Of a DNA stretch of 64,000 nucleotides, positions 18,022-27,905 are shown piece after piece. The position numbers and the translations under genes were made by a program. This stretch comes from Ruegeria arenilitoris (GTDB taxonomy: Bacteria; Pseudomonadota; Alphaproteobacteria; Rhodobacterales; Rhodobacteraceae): NCBI RefSeq assembly GCF_013035315.1, contig NZ_WQHP01000003.1:248001-312000 (forward strand), written 5' to 3'. Position 1 is the stretch's first letter, and each line of letters opens with the position of its first letter. The notes below the pieces were generated by a model that searched no databases, was not told the DNA's origin, and worked only from the letters and a program-made list of their open reading frames with translations.

Positions 18022-18666
18022 ATGCACCAGGATCCGACAGCGATGGAGGATACCTGGCTTGCTCAGGCAAAACGATTGCTGGCGCTGGCCGAAACCGGCC
18101 AGCACTTTACAAAAGATCCGTTCGACCGCGAACGTTATGACGAAATCGCAATTATCGCCCGCACCATGTTGGCCGATCTGGGGCGTGTACCACTGTCGCG
18201 GATCGACGGATTGATATCAGAACACGCGGCAGGCTGCGCTACGCCCAGCATCGACATTCGGGGCGCAGTGATCTGCGATGGGCGTATTTTGCTGGTGCGC
18301 GAACGTTGCGACGGAAAATGGGCGATGCCGGGCGGGTTTGCCGATATCGGCAACTCGCCAGCAGAAAACATCGAGCGCGAAGTTTGGGAAGAAGCAAGGT
18401 TGCGCGTTAACGCAAGGCGTCTTTATGCCGTGCACCACAAAGCGCGACATCCATACCCTGCAGATGTGAGAGATTTCTACAAGTTGTACCTTCTGTGCGA
18501 CGTCGCAGGTGAGGCTTTCCCGGAAGCCGGGCCGGAAACAAGCGAAGCAGCATTCTTTGCGCCGGAGAACTTACCCCAACTGTCACTAGGACGAACCATT
18601 GAGGCCGATATCACTGCCGCGTTTCAAGCCAAGGCGGACGATGGGAAAATGACGCGTTTCGACTGA
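18022..18666 (+). CDS. NUDIX hydrolase with N-terminal NUDIX-associated domain
   Basis: A 214-residue protein. Residues 1-70 match the helical domain found before some NUDIX domains (hydrolase N-terminal type), and the NUDIX box is G105-L127 with R119, E120, E123, E124 in place. Gly at box position 22 is Arg126, and the first Glu is Asn111. Related proteins hydrolyse ADP-ribose or nucleoside diphosphate sugars, but the substrate here is inferred only. It starts 3 bases after the gcrA stop, so it is co-transcribed. It is convergent with the DUF2235 gene, 1 base apart. Confidence 0.85.
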   Translation: MHQDPTAMEDTWLAQAKRLLALAETGQHFTKDPFDRERYDEIAIIARTMLADLGRVPLSRIDGLISEHAAGCATPSIDIRGAVICDGRILLVRERCDGKWAMPGGFADIGNSPAENIEREVWEEARLRVNARRLYAVHHKARHPYPADVRDFYKLYLLCDVAGEAFPEAGPETSEAAFFAPENLPQLSLGRTIEADITAAFQAKADDGKMTRFD

Positions 18667-18667
18667 G

Positions 18668-19744
18668 TTACTGCGCCGGATGTGACGGCAAATCTGGCAT
18701 CGGTACCCAGCCCGGCAACTCGTCCGGCGCGACAGAGACGTGCAGATGCTCGGACCGGTCCCGCCCCACTTTCCGATGTTTACGCAGCAGGAAAATCTTG
18801 CCCCAGCCGCGCCAGGTGCCGACAGATTGCGCATGCGTGTCCGTTGGGAAGCGGTCACGCCACCCGTCAGGCAACTGCAGGCCGTGCAGCTCGGCCTTGT
18901 CCAGCATCCATATCAGAGAAATGTTGCTGAGCGGACGCGCCTCTTCAAACCCGTTCAATTGCCCACCGACATCGCCATGGGTGCCGCGGAACCAAACCTG
19001 TTCTACGTGGCCTTTGAACTCTGGTGTACATTTCCACAGGACCGGCTCGAACACCTCACGCGTCTCGTCCAGGGCCAGAGCATGGTATCCGTGGCGGGTG
19101 GCGGGGCCAAGCTGGTGGTTGTGGAAGGAATGGCGTTCCTCGGCCCAGCGCCACAGCAGCGGAAGGCGCAGGCCCAGCGCCTTGACCGTATCCCAGACGC
19201 CGACCATCTCGATCGCCACGTCCGCATGACAGAATTTTTGCCGGAACACGGCTGCAGCGGACCCGCTGGCGTTGCATTCATAGTGCCGGTAGGCCTGCTT
19301 GATATTCCGCACGGTGGCATGTTCGGCCTTGAGCAGACCGATCATGTCGATCACGCCTGCGAGGCTGCGCACCCCATATGCGCCGCGCGAATACCCTATG
19401 AAATAGATCCGGTCGCCGGGCTTATAGCGCGACGCAAGGTAGCCGTAAGCGCGGCGGATCTGCCGGTTGATGCCACGCCCCATCATCACGTCCAGAGAAG
19501 ACTTCCAGTTGTCCCATTGCACGCCGGATTCGTAAAATACGGATACCTGACTGCCCATCTCGCGGCACAGGCGATAGGCTTGTCCCGCATGGGTTTCAAA
19601 TCCGGGTTCAAGCGTCGACATCGTGCCGTCGAGGATAATGACATGGCTGACAGGCTCGCGATGGAGCGCTTCGGCGGAGTGCTCGGACCGCAAAGGCCGT
19701 CCGAGCCATCCCAGTACCTTTCTACTCAGCCGCGACAGAACCAT
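18668..19744 (-). CDS. DUF2235 alpha/beta-hydrolase-like protein
   Basis: A 358-residue protein with the DUF2235 pattern: LDGT near residue 39, then FIGYSRGAYGVRSLAG with candidate nucleophile Ser119 in GxSxG, then WFRGTHGDVGG, which carries the likely catalytic His/Asp block. DUF2235 includes the Tle1-type phospholipase effectors of type VI secretion, but the family is broad and no type VI genes are nearby. The start overlaps the 3' end of the CoxL-like gene by 23 bases, implying translational coupling. Confidence 0.85.
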   Translation of the reverse strand: MVLSRLSRKVLGWLGRPLRSEHSAEALHREPVSHVIILDGTMSTLEPGFETHAGQAYRLCREMGSQVSVFYESGVQWDNWKSSLDVMMGRGINRQIRRAYGYLASRYKPGDRIYFIGYSRGAYGVRSLAGVIDMIGLLKAEHATVRNIKQAYRHYECNASGSAAAVFRQKFCHADVAIEMVGVWDTVKALGLRLPLLWRWAEERHSFHNHQLGPATRHGYHALALDETREVFEPVLWKCTPEFKGHVEQVWFRGTHGDVGGQLNGFEEARPLSNISLIWMLDKAELHGLQLPDGWRDRFPTDTHAQSVGTWRGWGKIFLLRKHRKVGRDRSEHLHVSVAPDELPGWVPMPDLPSHPAQ

Positions 19745-22013
19745 GCGTCAGCAATTCCCATACTCTTTGAGGTGTGAATGGCATATCGGCCTGCCGCACC
19801 CCGTGATCCCAGAGCGCATCCTGAACCGCGTTTGCCACTGCGGCCAGCGCGCCCACGGTGCCGGCTTCTCCGCATCCTTTCATGCCCATCGGGTTAGAAG
19901 TTGACGGAACCGGCGCCGAGGTAAACTTAATCATGGGTATCTCGGCGGCGCGGGGCAAGGCGTAATCCATCAACGAAGCCGTGAGCAGTTGCCCCTGCGC
20001 ATCATGCACAACATGCTCGCTCAGCGCCTGACCGATCCCTTGGGCCACGCCGCCATGCACCTGCCCTTCGGCCAACATCGGGTTGATAAGGTTGCCGAAA
20101 TCGTCAACCACGATATAGCGGTCGACCCAGGTTTCGCCGGTGTAAGAATCGATCACGACTTCGGCAACATGGGCACCGTTGGGATAGCTGCGCGCATCCA
20201 GTTCGGCGCGCGCCTCGTGTCGCAACAGGTCTGTGCGCCCATCGGCACGGGCCATCTCGGCCGCCTCGGTCAGGGTGGGCGTCAGGTTCGAACCCGGCGC
20301 GCGAAAGGTTTCGTGGTCGAAATACACATCGTTTTCCTCGACCCCCATCTTATCGGCAAGATAAGGCGTGAATGCGGCGATCATGACGTCAATCGTGGCA
20401 AGGGTCGCCGTACTTTGCACTGTGACCGAGCGTGACCCGCCCGTTCCTCCGCCATGCGCCAGACGATCGCTGTCACCTTGCACCACGTTGATCTGATCCA
20501 GCGGAATCCCGGTCTGGTCCGACAGGAAATGCGCATACACCGTCTCATGCCCCTGCCCATTTGATTGGGTGCCAACATAGAGGTTCACGGTGCCATCCTC
20601 GCAGAATTCGACCTTTGCGTTTTCCGAAGGGTCACCCAAAATACTTTCGATATAGTAACACAACCCCTGCCCTCGGATCAGGCCGCGTTCGGCATCGGCT
20701 GCTTTGCGGTCGGCGAACCCCTGGCTTTGCTCGCCGGCGCGGGACAGGACCATGTCGAAATCGCCCACGTCATAGGTTTCACCGGTCGCGGTTTTGTAAG
20801 GGAAGTTCTGAGGTTTGATAAAGTTGCGTCGACGCAATTCCCAGGGATCCACGCCCAGTTGCCGCGCCGCGCGGTCGAGGACACGCTCCAGCACATAGAT
20901 TGCCTCGGGTCGGCCTGCGCCGCGATAGGCGTCGACCTGTGTGGTGTTGGTATAAAACCCCTCGACCCGCAGATATGTGGTCTGAACATCATAAACGCCC
21001 ATCAGAACCTTGCTGAACAGATTGGTCTGAATGGCCTGCCCGAAATGACTACTGTATGCGCCCAGATTGACTTTGCTGTGCACCCGGTAGGCCGTGATGT
21101 TCAGGTCTTCGTCAAAGGCCAGTTCCGCAAGCGATGTCAGGTCGCGACCGTGGTGGTCCGACAGCATCGCCTCGGACCGGTCCGACATCCAATGCACCGG
21201 TTGGCCCAGCTTCATCGCGGCAACGGACACGCAGAAATATTCTGGGTACGGCATCACCTTCATGCCGAACCCGCCGCCGACATCCGGAGTGGTGACGCGA
21301 ATTTCCTCTGGCTTTAGCTTCAGCTTTTGCGCCAATTGCCCGCGCATCGCCCAGACACCCTGCCCGCCGTAGGCAAAGTGCAGCCGTCCATCGGCCCAAC
21401 TGGCCTGACAGCCGCGCGGCTCGATCGACGTAATGATCACACGGTTGTCGGCGACGTTCAGCGTAACGGTATGGGCGGCGGACTGAAAGGCGGCCTGGGT
21501 CGCCGCTTCGTCGCCCAACCCCCAGTCGAATGCCCGGTTGTCGAGTACCTCAGCGTGCAGTGGCTCGCCGCCCACTTCAACGTCCAGCTTTGCGGGCAGA
21601 TCATCGGTCTCCATCCAGATCAGCTCAACCGCGTCTCGCGCCTGCGCCAGTGTATCTGCAATCACAACGGCTACAGGCTCGCCGACGAACCGGGCGCGAT
21701 CCTTTGCCAGCATGTGTCGGTCGGGTATCGCGGTCTGCGAACCATCGCGGTTCGGTACTGCAGCGGCATTCATGACGGTTTCGATACCGGCCGCCTCAAG
21801 ATCGTCCAAAGTAAGAACAAGACGCACGCCGTCTGCCTGTCGCGCGGCGTCCAGGTCAAGCGCGGTTATCCGGCCATGAGCGACCGGGCTGCGGAAGAAC
21901 GCTGCGAACAGGGCGTTTTTGGGTACTGCGTCGTCCATGTACCGCCCCTGCCCGGTCAGAAACCGTTGATCCTCGATCCGTTTGACGGGCTGGCTTCTTC
22001 CGAACTTTTCCAT
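19722..22013 (-). CDS. Molybdenum hydroxylase large subunit, form II CoxL-like
   Basis: A 763-residue xanthine dehydrogenase/aldehyde oxidase family protein binding molybdopterin cytosine dinucleotide. The active-site loop is AYRGAGR (362-368), characteristic of form II CoxL, not the AYXCSFR of true CO dehydrogenase. GGGFGMK, GTQSNGQGHET and MKGCGEAGTVGA (with the catalytic Glu) are present. The FAD (CoxM) and 2Fe-2S (CoxS) subunits it should need are not adjacent; DUF2235 lies downstream and valS is divergent upstream. ATG at 22013 has AGGAG. The substrate is unknown. Confidence 0.9.
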   Translation of the reverse strand: MEKFGRSQPVKRIEDQRFLTGQGRYMDDAVPKNALFAAFFRSPVAHGRITALDLDAARQADGVRLVLTLDDLEAAGIETVMNAAAVPNRDGSQTAIPDRHMLAKDRARFVGEPVAVVIADTLAQARDAVELIWMETDDLPAKLDVEVGGEPLHAEVLDNRAFDWGLGDEAATQAAFQSAAHTVTLNVADNRVIITSIEPRGCQASWADGRLHFAYGGQGVWAMRGQLAQKLKLKPEEIRVTTPDVGGGFGMKVMPYPEYFCVSVAAMKLGQPVHWMSDRSEAMLSDHHGRDLTSLAELAFDEDLNITAYRVHSKVNLGAYSSHFGQAIQTNLFSKVLMGVYDVQTTYLRVEGFYTNTTQVDAYRGAGRPEAIYVLERVLDRAARQLGVDPWELRRRNFIKPQNFPYKTATGETYDVGDFDMVLSRAGEQSQGFADRKAADAERGLIRGQGLCYYIESILGDPSENAKVEFCEDGTVNLYVGTQSNGQGHETVYAHFLSDQTGIPLDQINVVQGDSDRLAHGGGTGGSRSVTVQSTATLATIDVMIAAFTPYLADKMGVEENDVYFDHETFRAPGSNLTPTLTEAAEMARADGRTDLLRHEARAELDARSYPNGAHVAEVVIDSYTGETWVDRYIVVDDFGNLINPMLAEGQVHGGVAQGIGQALSEHVVHDAQGQLLTASLMDYALPRAAEIPMIKFTSAPVPSTSNPMGMKGCGEAGTVGALAAVANAVQDALWDHGVRQADMPFTPQRVWELLTHGSVAAE

Positions 22014-22146
22014 GCTGTGCTCCTGCCGCTGCGATACGGGGCGAGACTAGCCTGCGGCAGGGTGATGTCCATAGGGGCCTTCCCCTTCTTGCACGCATTC
22101 GCTATTGCAGGCGCTGACCCAAGATTGATGACGCAGGACGCACCCG

Positions 22147-25100
22147 ATGGCGATGGAAAAGACATTCAACGCGGCCGAAGCCGAGGCCCGCATCTACGAG
22201 GCCTGGGAACAGGCCGGAGCCTTCAAGGCAGGCGCGAACAAATCGCGCGACGAAAGCTTTACCATCATGATCCCGCCGCCCAACGTGACGGGCGCGCTGC
22301 ACGTGGGTCATGCGTTCAACAACACCCTGCAAGACATCCTGACCCGCTGGCACCGTATGCGGGGTTTCGACACCCTGTGGCAACCTGGTCAGGACCATGC
22401 GGGTATCGCCACCCAGATGCAGGTGGAAAAGATGCTGATGCTGACCCAACAGCCGGGTCGGCGCGAGCTTGGGCGTGAGAAATTCCTTGAAAAGGTCTGG
22501 GAATGGAAGGCCGAATACGGCGGCACCATTATCGATCAGTTGAAGCGGCTGGGCTCGTCCTGTGACTGGTCCCGCAATGCCTTCACGATGGCTGGTGCGG
22601 CGGGTGATCCGCGCACGGGGCACGAGAACTCGGCCAACTTCCACGACGCGGTGATCAAGGTCTTTGTCGATATGTACGAAAAAGGCCTGATCTATCGCGG
22701 CAAGCGACTGGTCAACTGGGACCCGCATTTCGAAACCGCGATCTCGGACCTTGAGGTCGAGAATATCGAAGTCGCGGGCCATATGTGGCACTTCAAATAC
22801 CCGCTGGCCGGTGGCGAGACCTATACCTATGTCGAAAAGGACGAAGACGGGAACGTCGTACTTGAGGAAGAGCGCGATTACATCTCTATCGCGACGACCC
22901 GCCCGGAAACCATGCTGGGTGATGGCGCGGTTGCGGTTCACCCCTCGGATGAGCGTTACGCGCCAATCATCGGCAAACTCTGCGAAATCCCTGTTGGCCC
23001 GAAAGAACATCGCCGTCAGATCCCCATCATCACCGATGATTATCCGGACCCAGAGTTCGGCTCGGGCGCGGTGAAGATCACCGGCGCGCATGACTTCAAC
23101 GACAACCAGGTGGCCAAGCGCGGCGGCATCCCGATGTACCGCCTGATGGACACCAAAGGCGCGATGCGGGCCGATGGCGCGCCCTACGCCGACGAGGCGG
23201 GCAAGGCGCAGGAGTACGCGCGCGGCAAGGCGTTCACCGAGAACGAGATCGACGCGATCAACCTGGTCCCCGACCACCTGCGCGGCCTCGACCGGTTCGA
23301 AGCGCGCGCGAAAGTGGTGGAAGAGATCAACGCCGATGGTCTGGCCGTAATGACTCGCGCGGATGATCCGGTTCTGGGCACCAAGCTGGGCGAAGATGAC
23401 GACCCGGCAGCCCTTGTGCCGCTGGTCGAGAGCAAACCGATCATGCAGCCCTTCGGCGACCGCTCCAAAGTGGTGATTGAGCCGATGTTCACCGACCAGT
23501 GGTTCGTGGACGCCGAAAAGATCGTCGGCCCCGCGCTGGATGCGGTCAAGGACGGCACGGTCAAGATCATCCCCGAGTCGGGCGAGAAGACCTATTACCA
23601 CTGGCTGGAAAACATCGAGCCCTGGTGCATCTCGCGCCAACTGTGGTGGGGACATCAGATTCCGGTTTGGTATGGTCTCGATCTCTCGGCTGAGAACTTC
23701 AAGGACGACGAGAACGACGGCAACCTTGATCTGGTCGAGTTGGGCCGTTTGCTGAACGAAGGTGGCATGCTGCACCGTGGCAACGTCATGGAATGCGCAG
23801 CGAGCCTTGAGGCTGTTACTGAGAAGTTCCTCGACGACAACGCAAACATTCCAAGCCCGCTTAGCCACGCAACGGTCATCGAAGTCGCTGACAAGCACGA
23901 AGCGATCCATCAGTTCGCTGAGAGCCTGGCTCAGTACGCAGTTGATCAGGATCCAACCAAACTGGTCTACCCGGTCTGGCGTGATCCCGACGTCCTCGAC
24001 ACCTGGTTCTCCTCGGGCCTCTGGCCCATCGGCACGCTCGGCTGGCCCGAGCAGACCGAGGAGCTGGAACGCTACTTCCCCACAGATGTTCTGATCACCG
24101 GCGCGGATATTCTGTTCTTCTGGGTCGCCCGGATGATGATGATGCAACTGGCCGTGGTCGATCAGGTTCCGTTCCACACCGTCTACCTGCACCAGCTCGT
24201 CCGCGACGAGAAGGGCAAGAAGATGTCCAAGACCACCGGCAACGTGATCGACCCGCTTGAGATCGTGGACGAATTCGGCGCCGACGCGCTGCGGTTCACC
24301 AACGCTTCGATGGCGGCGATTGGAGGCGTGCTGAAACTGTCACGAGACCGCATCACCGGCTACCGCAACTTCGGCACCAAGCTGTGGAACGCCGTCCGCT
24401 TTGCCGAGATGAACGAAGTCTTTACCGACGCCGTTCCACAACTGGACGTGGTCGACCTGAAACCCAAAGCGGCTGTAAACCGCTGGATCATCGGCGAAAC
24501 CGCCCGTGTGCGGGAAGAGGTCGACGCAGCACTTGAAAGCTACCGCTTCAACGACGCCGCCAACGGGCTTTATGCCTTTGTCTGGGGCAAGGTCTGCGAT
24601 TGGTACGTGGAACTGTCGAAACCCCTGTTGCAGGGCGATGACGCCGAAGCACAGGCCGAGACCCGCGCGACTATGCGTTGGGTTCTGGACCAGTGCATGG
24701 TCCTGCTGCACCCGATCATGCCCTTCATCACCGAAGAGTTGTGGGGCCTGACCGGCGACCGCGCCAAGATGGTCGTCCACGCTGATTGGCCGACCTATGC
24801 CGCTGCCGACCTGATCGACGCCGATGCGGATCGCGAGATGAACTGGGTGATCTCGGTAATCGAAAACACCCGTTCCGCCCGTGCGCAGATGCGCGTTCCG
24901 GCTGGCCTCTACGTCCCGATGCTGGTGACCGAAATCGACGCCAATGGACAGGCCGCATGGGACCGAAACGAGGCGTTGATCAAGCGTCTGGCGCGGATCG
25001 ACAGCCTGACCAAGGCCGATGAACTGCCCAAAGGCACCATCTCGATCGCTGCCCCCGGCGCGTCCTTTGGTCTGCCGCTGGCGGATATCATCGACATCGG

Positions 25101-25302
25101 TGCCGAGAAAGAACGGCTGGAGAAAGCCAAGGGAAAATTGGCCAAGGAACTGGGCGGCTTGCGCGGACGCCTGGACAACCCCAAATTCGTGGCCTCGGCT
25201 CCGGAAGAGGTGGTCGAGGAAGCCAAAGCCAATCTGGCCGCCCGCGAAGAGGAAGAAGCCAGGTTGAATGAGGCGCTGGCCCGGTTAGCCGAAATCGCCT
25301 GA
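22147..25302 (+). CDS. valS: Valyl-tRNA synthetase
   Basis: A 1051-residue class I synthetase charging tRNA-Val. HVGH is at 52-55 and KMSKT at 692-696 (the HIGH and KMSKS motifs). The editing domain lies between, with [10 protein letters not shown] and TGAHDFNDN. The anticodon-binding domain follows, and the C-terminal coiled-coil arm (about 985-1050) is intact. Between WYG (508-510) and DVLDTWFSS (from 614) there are about 100 residues, against roughly 35 in E. coli as I recall it. This extra part (about 23677-23982) has lower third-position GC than its flanks. A strong terminator follows. Confidence 0.97.
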   Translation: MAMEKTFNAAEAEARIYEAWEQAGAFKAGANKSRDESFTIMIPPPNVTGALHVGHAFNNTLQDILTRWHRMRGFDTLWQPGQDHAGIATQMQVEKMLMLTQQPGRRELGREKFLEKVWEWKAEYGGTIIDQLKRLGSSCDWSRNAFTMAGAAGDPRTGHENSANFHDAVIKVFVDMYEKGLIYRGKRLVNWDPHFETAISDLEVENIEVAGHMWHFKYPLAGGETYTYVEKDEDGNVVLEEERDYISIATTRPETMLGDGAVAVHPSDERYAPIIGKLCEIPVGPKEHRRQIPIITDDYPDPEFGSGAVKITGAHDFNDNQVAKRGGIPMYRLMDTKGAMRADGAPYADEAGKAQEYARGKAFTENEIDAINLVPDHLRGLDRFEARAKVVEEINADGLAVMTRADDPVLGTKLGEDDDPAALVPLVESKPIMQPFGDRSKVVIEPMFTDQWFVDAEKIVGPALDAVKDGTVKIIPESGEKTYYHWLENIEPWCISRQLWWGHQIPVWYGLDLSAENFKDDENDGNLDLVELGRLLNEGGMLHRGNVMECAASLEAVTEKFLDDNANIPSPLSHATVIEVADKHEAIHQFAESLAQYAVDQDPTKLVYPVWRDPDVLDTWFSSGLWPIGTLGWPEQTEELERYFPTDVLITGADILFFWVARMMMMQLAVVDQVPFHTVYLHQLVRDEKGKKMSKTTGNVIDPLEIVDEFGADALRFTNASMAAIGGVLKLSRDRITGYRNFGTKLWNAVRFAEMNEVFTDAVPQLDVVDLKPKAAVNRWIIGETARVREEVDAALESYRFNDAANGLYAFVWGKVCDWYVELSKPLLQGDDAEAQAETRATMRWVLDQCMVLLHPIMPFITEELWGLTGDRAKMVVHADWPTYAAADLIDADADREMNWVISVIENTRSARAQMRVPAGLYVPMLVTEIDANGQAAWDRNEALIKRLARIDSLTKADELPKGTISIAAPGASFGLPLADIIDIGAEKERLEKAKGKLAKELGGLRGRLDNPKFVASAPEEVVEEAKANLAAREEEEARLNEALARLAEIA

Positions 25303-25335
25303 CCTTCGACCTATCTTTGAACTCACTCCAACAAC

Positions 25336-25365
25336 CCCGCCGAGATGTTTTCGGCGGGTTTTTTT
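25336..25365 (+). terminator. Intrinsic terminator of valS
   Basis: CCCGCCGA (25336-25343) pairs with TCGGCGGG (25351-25358) around a 7-base loop, followed by seven T residues. It is 33 bases past the valS stop. Confidence 0.93.
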
Positions 25366-25442
25366 GTTCGTATGACTGCTTTTGTCTTGTTCTTAGAGGC
25401 TTGTGATTGTTAGCAAGTTGTCCAGATAACTCTGAGGCTGCG

Positions 25443-26606
25443 ATGGCACGCGCTTTCCCCCCAATGCAAACGATCTCGACCGGCCTTGTGGTCGCGGTCG
25501 TTGGTTTTTTCAGCTCCTTCCCGATTGTGCTTCAGGGATTGGCCGCAATGGGCGCATCAGCGGCCGAGTCCGCGTCCGGCCTGATGATGGCCGCAGTTGC
25601 GATGGGGCTGGCTGCGATTGCCCTCAGCCTGTGGTTCAAGCAGCCGATTAGCGTGGCCTGGTCCACACCCGGGGCCGCCCTGCTTGCTGTTTCGGCCACT
25701 CCGCTGGCTGGGTTTTCTGACGCCGTCGGGGCGTTTCTGTGTGCTGGTGCGCTAACCGTTCTGGCCGGATTGTGGGGGCCGCTTGGACGGCTCGCAGCGG
25801 CCATCCCAACAACGCTTGCGCAGGCGATGCTGGGCGGGGTTCTGCTGCCGTTATGCATCATCCCCTTCCAGGCCGCAGTCGCCGTTCCGTGGCAGGCGCT
25901 ACCCGTCATCCTGACGTGGTTCATCGCAGGGCGGGTCAACCGCCTGTTTGCGGTTCCCACCGCTGTGATCGCGGCGGCTATTGTCGTCGTTCTGAACGCT
26001 GGCGACAGTTCGGTCATGCCGGAACATCTGGTGGCCGCGCCAGTTCTTACGATGCCGACATTCTCGGTCGCCTCTGCAATCGGTATCGGCATACCTTTGT
26101 TCATCGTCACAATGGCCACGCAAAACATCCCCGGTATCGCGGTGATGCGCAGCTTTGGCTACGCGCCTCGGGCAGGCAATCTGTTCTCGGCGGTCGGCGG
26201 GGCCAGCATCCTGTCCGCCCCCTTTGGTGCCCCCGCCACCTGCCTTGCAGCGATCACTGCCGCCATGTGCTCAAACGAAGACAGCCACCCAGACCCGAAC
26301 CAGCGCTATTGGTCAGCCGTAATGGCGGGCGGCTTCTACTGCCTGTTCGGCGTGTTTGCTGTTGCAATTACAGGTTTTGCCGCCCATGCGGACCCGTTGC
26401 TGATGGGCACGCTGACCGGTATCGCCCTGATCGGTGTAATGGCGAACGCCACGCACGCAGCCTTGGATGTACCCGCAGAGCGCGAAGCCGCCATTCTGAC
26501 CTTTGCCATCACCGCATCGGGCATCACGGTCTTTGGTTTGGGCGCCGCCGTTTGGGGGTTGGCGGCGGGTGGTATCGCTTACGTGGTTGCAAACCGGCTC
26601 AGATGA
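25443..26606 (+). CDS. BenE-family benzoate/proton symporter-like transporter
   Basis: A 387-residue protein with about 11-12 hydrophobic segments. The run VAWSTPGAALL, MLGGVLLPLC and SAPFGAPATCLAAITAAMC is typical of the BenE family, whose studied members import benzoate with protons. No benzoate catabolic genes are nearby, so the substrate is inferred. ATG at 25443 is chosen over an in-frame TTG at 25407. It is followed by a small DUF1992 gene 39 bases later. Confidence 0.85.
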   Translation: MARAFPPMQTISTGLVVAVVGFFSSFPIVLQGLAAMGASAAESASGLMMAAVAMGLAAIALSLWFKQPISVAWSTPGAALLAVSATPLAGFSDAVGAFLCAGALTVLAGLWGPLGRLAAAIPTTLAQAMLGGVLLPLCIIPFQAAVAVPWQALPVILTWFIAGRVNRLFAVPTAVIAAAIVVVLNAGDSSVMPEHLVAAPVLTMPTFSVASAIGIGIPLFIVTMATQNIPGIAVMRSFGYAPRAGNLFSAVGGASILSAPFGAPATCLAAITAAMCSNEDSHPDPNQRYWSAVMAGGFYCLFGVFAVAITGFAAHADPLLMGTLTGIALIGVMANATHAALDVPAEREAAILTFAITASGITVFGLGAAVWGLAAGGIAYVVANRLR

Positions 26607-26645
26607 TCGCTTTTCCCTGCCGCACTGGTCGAGTACACTCATGCC

Positions 26646-26978
26646 ATGTTGGGATCGTTTGGAAAACTGGTCGAACGTCAGATCAAAAAGGCGCAAGCCG
26701 AAGGTCAGCTGGACGGGTTGGAGGGTGAAGGTCAGCCTCTGCCAGATCGGTCGTCCGAAGCGCAAACCGATCCGGCGCTTGCCGCAGGTCATCGCATCAT
26801 GGCGCAGGCAGGTGTTTTGCCCGAAGAGTTCGACATCAAGAATAAGCTGGACGCTGCGCGAAAAACCTATGCTTCTCAGACCGACCCGGAGGAACGCAAG
26901 GCAACAATGGCTCAAATAGCCGAGCTTGAGATGCGCTATAACATGGCGCGCGATGCAAGACGGGCCTTTTTACGTTAG
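26646..26978 (+). CDS. DUF1992 (DnaJC28-like conserved region) protein
   Basis: A 110-residue soluble protein. VERQIKKAQAEGQLDGLEGEGQPLP and the downstream helix with MAQAGVLPEEF match DUF1992, the conserved region shared with eukaryotic DNAJC28. There is no J domain here. The C-terminus is a charged helix (PEERKATMAQIAELEMRYNM), possibly a coiled coil. Function is unknown. It is probably in one transcript with the BenE gene. Confidence 0.85.
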   Translation: MLGSFGKLVERQIKKAQAEGQLDGLEGEGQPLPDRSSEAQTDPALAAGHRIMAQAGVLPEEFDIKNKLDAARKTYASQTDPEERKATMAQIAELEMRYNMARDARRAFLR

Positions 26979-27006
26979 AACCTTGTCGTAAACGTCTAAT
27001 TCGACA

Positions 27007-27031
27007 CCGAAATCGGGCAATCTGATTTCGG
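27007..27031. repeat. Stem-loop between convergent genes
   Basis: CCGAAATC (27007-27014) and GATTTCGG (27024-27031) form a perfect 8-bp stem with a 9-base loop, between the convergent DUF1992 and crotonase genes. There is no T tract on either side, so it is a weak terminator candidate for both directions. Confidence 0.5.
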
Positions 27032-27058
27032 GCTCGCGAGATCGTACGGGCCTCATTT

Positions 27059-27841
27059 TCATTTGAATTCCGGCTTGCGTCCCTGCATCTGTGCGGCAAT
27101 GACCTCCATTTGCTCCGGCTTCCCAATTAATGCGACCTGTTCCGAGGATTCCTCGGTCAAAACTTCAGTACGGGGTTGGGACTCGGCGACCTCGATCAGA
27201 CGTTTAGCTGCCCGAATAGCCGATGGGCTTTGGCCCGCAATATCCTCGGCCAGGGCCAGCGCCTCGGTCAATGGATCATCGGAAAGCTTGGTGACCAACC
27301 CCCACTCTGCCGCCTGCGCAGCACCAATCGGACGCGCGGTGTAGGTCAACAGGCGCAGCACATCTGACCGAACCAGCTTTGGTAACAACACCATTCCGCC
27401 CATATCCGGGATCAGGCCCCATTTCATCTCCATCACCGACAGCTTTGCCTCGGGGTGGGCAATGCGAATATCAGCGCCCAACGCCAGTTGCAGACCGCCC
27501 CCGTAGGCGACACCCTGAATGGCGCAGATCACTGGCACTGGTACCCGCCGCCAGGTCAGAGCGACCTCCTGCACTTCGTTGGCGTCTTTGTGGCTGCGGG
27601 TCATCAACCATTCGGTCGGGTCTGAATGCGCCATCTGGGCAAAACTTGCCATGTCGAGACCGGCACAAAAACTTTTGCCTTCACCCGACAAGACCACGGC
27701 GCGCGCGTTCGAGGCCGCAACCTCCTGCCCTGCGGAAATGATCGCCTTGATCATCGCGTCATCCAGCGCATTCATTTTATCGCCGCGGGTCAGTGTGACA
27801 TGGGCGATGTGATCTTTGTATTCGATGGAAACGCGTGACAT
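27059..27841 (-). CDS. Enoyl-CoA hydratase/isomerase (crotonase) family protein
   Basis: A 260-residue crotonase. The CoA-binding and oxyanion motifs SFCAGLD (about 57-63) and GVAYGGGLQLALGADIRIA (about 108-126) are present. The second catalytic Glu position is less clear (MKWGLIPDMGG), so whether it is a hydratase or an isomerase cannot be fixed. ATG at 27841 follows GGGAGG; an upstream in-frame start at 27898 would run towards the neighbour and is unlikely. It lies downstream of the SMP-30-like gene on the same strand (64 bases). Confidence 0.88.
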   Translation of the reverse strand: MSRVSIEYKDHIAHVTLTRGDKMNALDDAMIKAIISAGQEVAASNARAVVLSGEGKSFCAGLDMASFAQMAHSDPTEWLMTRSHKDANEVQEVALTWRRVPVPVICAIQGVAYGGGLQLALGADIRIAHPEAKLSVMEMKWGLIPDMGGMVLLPKLVRSDVLRLLTYTARPIGAAQAAEWGLVTKLSDDPLTEALALAEDIAGQSPSAIRAAKRLIEVAESQPRTEVLTEESSEQVALIGKPEQMEVIAAQMQGRKPEFK

Positions 27842-27905
27842 TTTGGCCTCCCAACTCTGGTTAGGAGTACCATGCCCGGAAGGCCCGCTCAGTTCCACCT
27901 ATACG

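Noticed and set aside
22102-24192. 696-codon open frame on the minus strand opposite valS
   Set aside because: The plus strand encodes a complete ValRS with all motifs; the antisense frame has no recognisable domain and arises from GC-rich codon bias.
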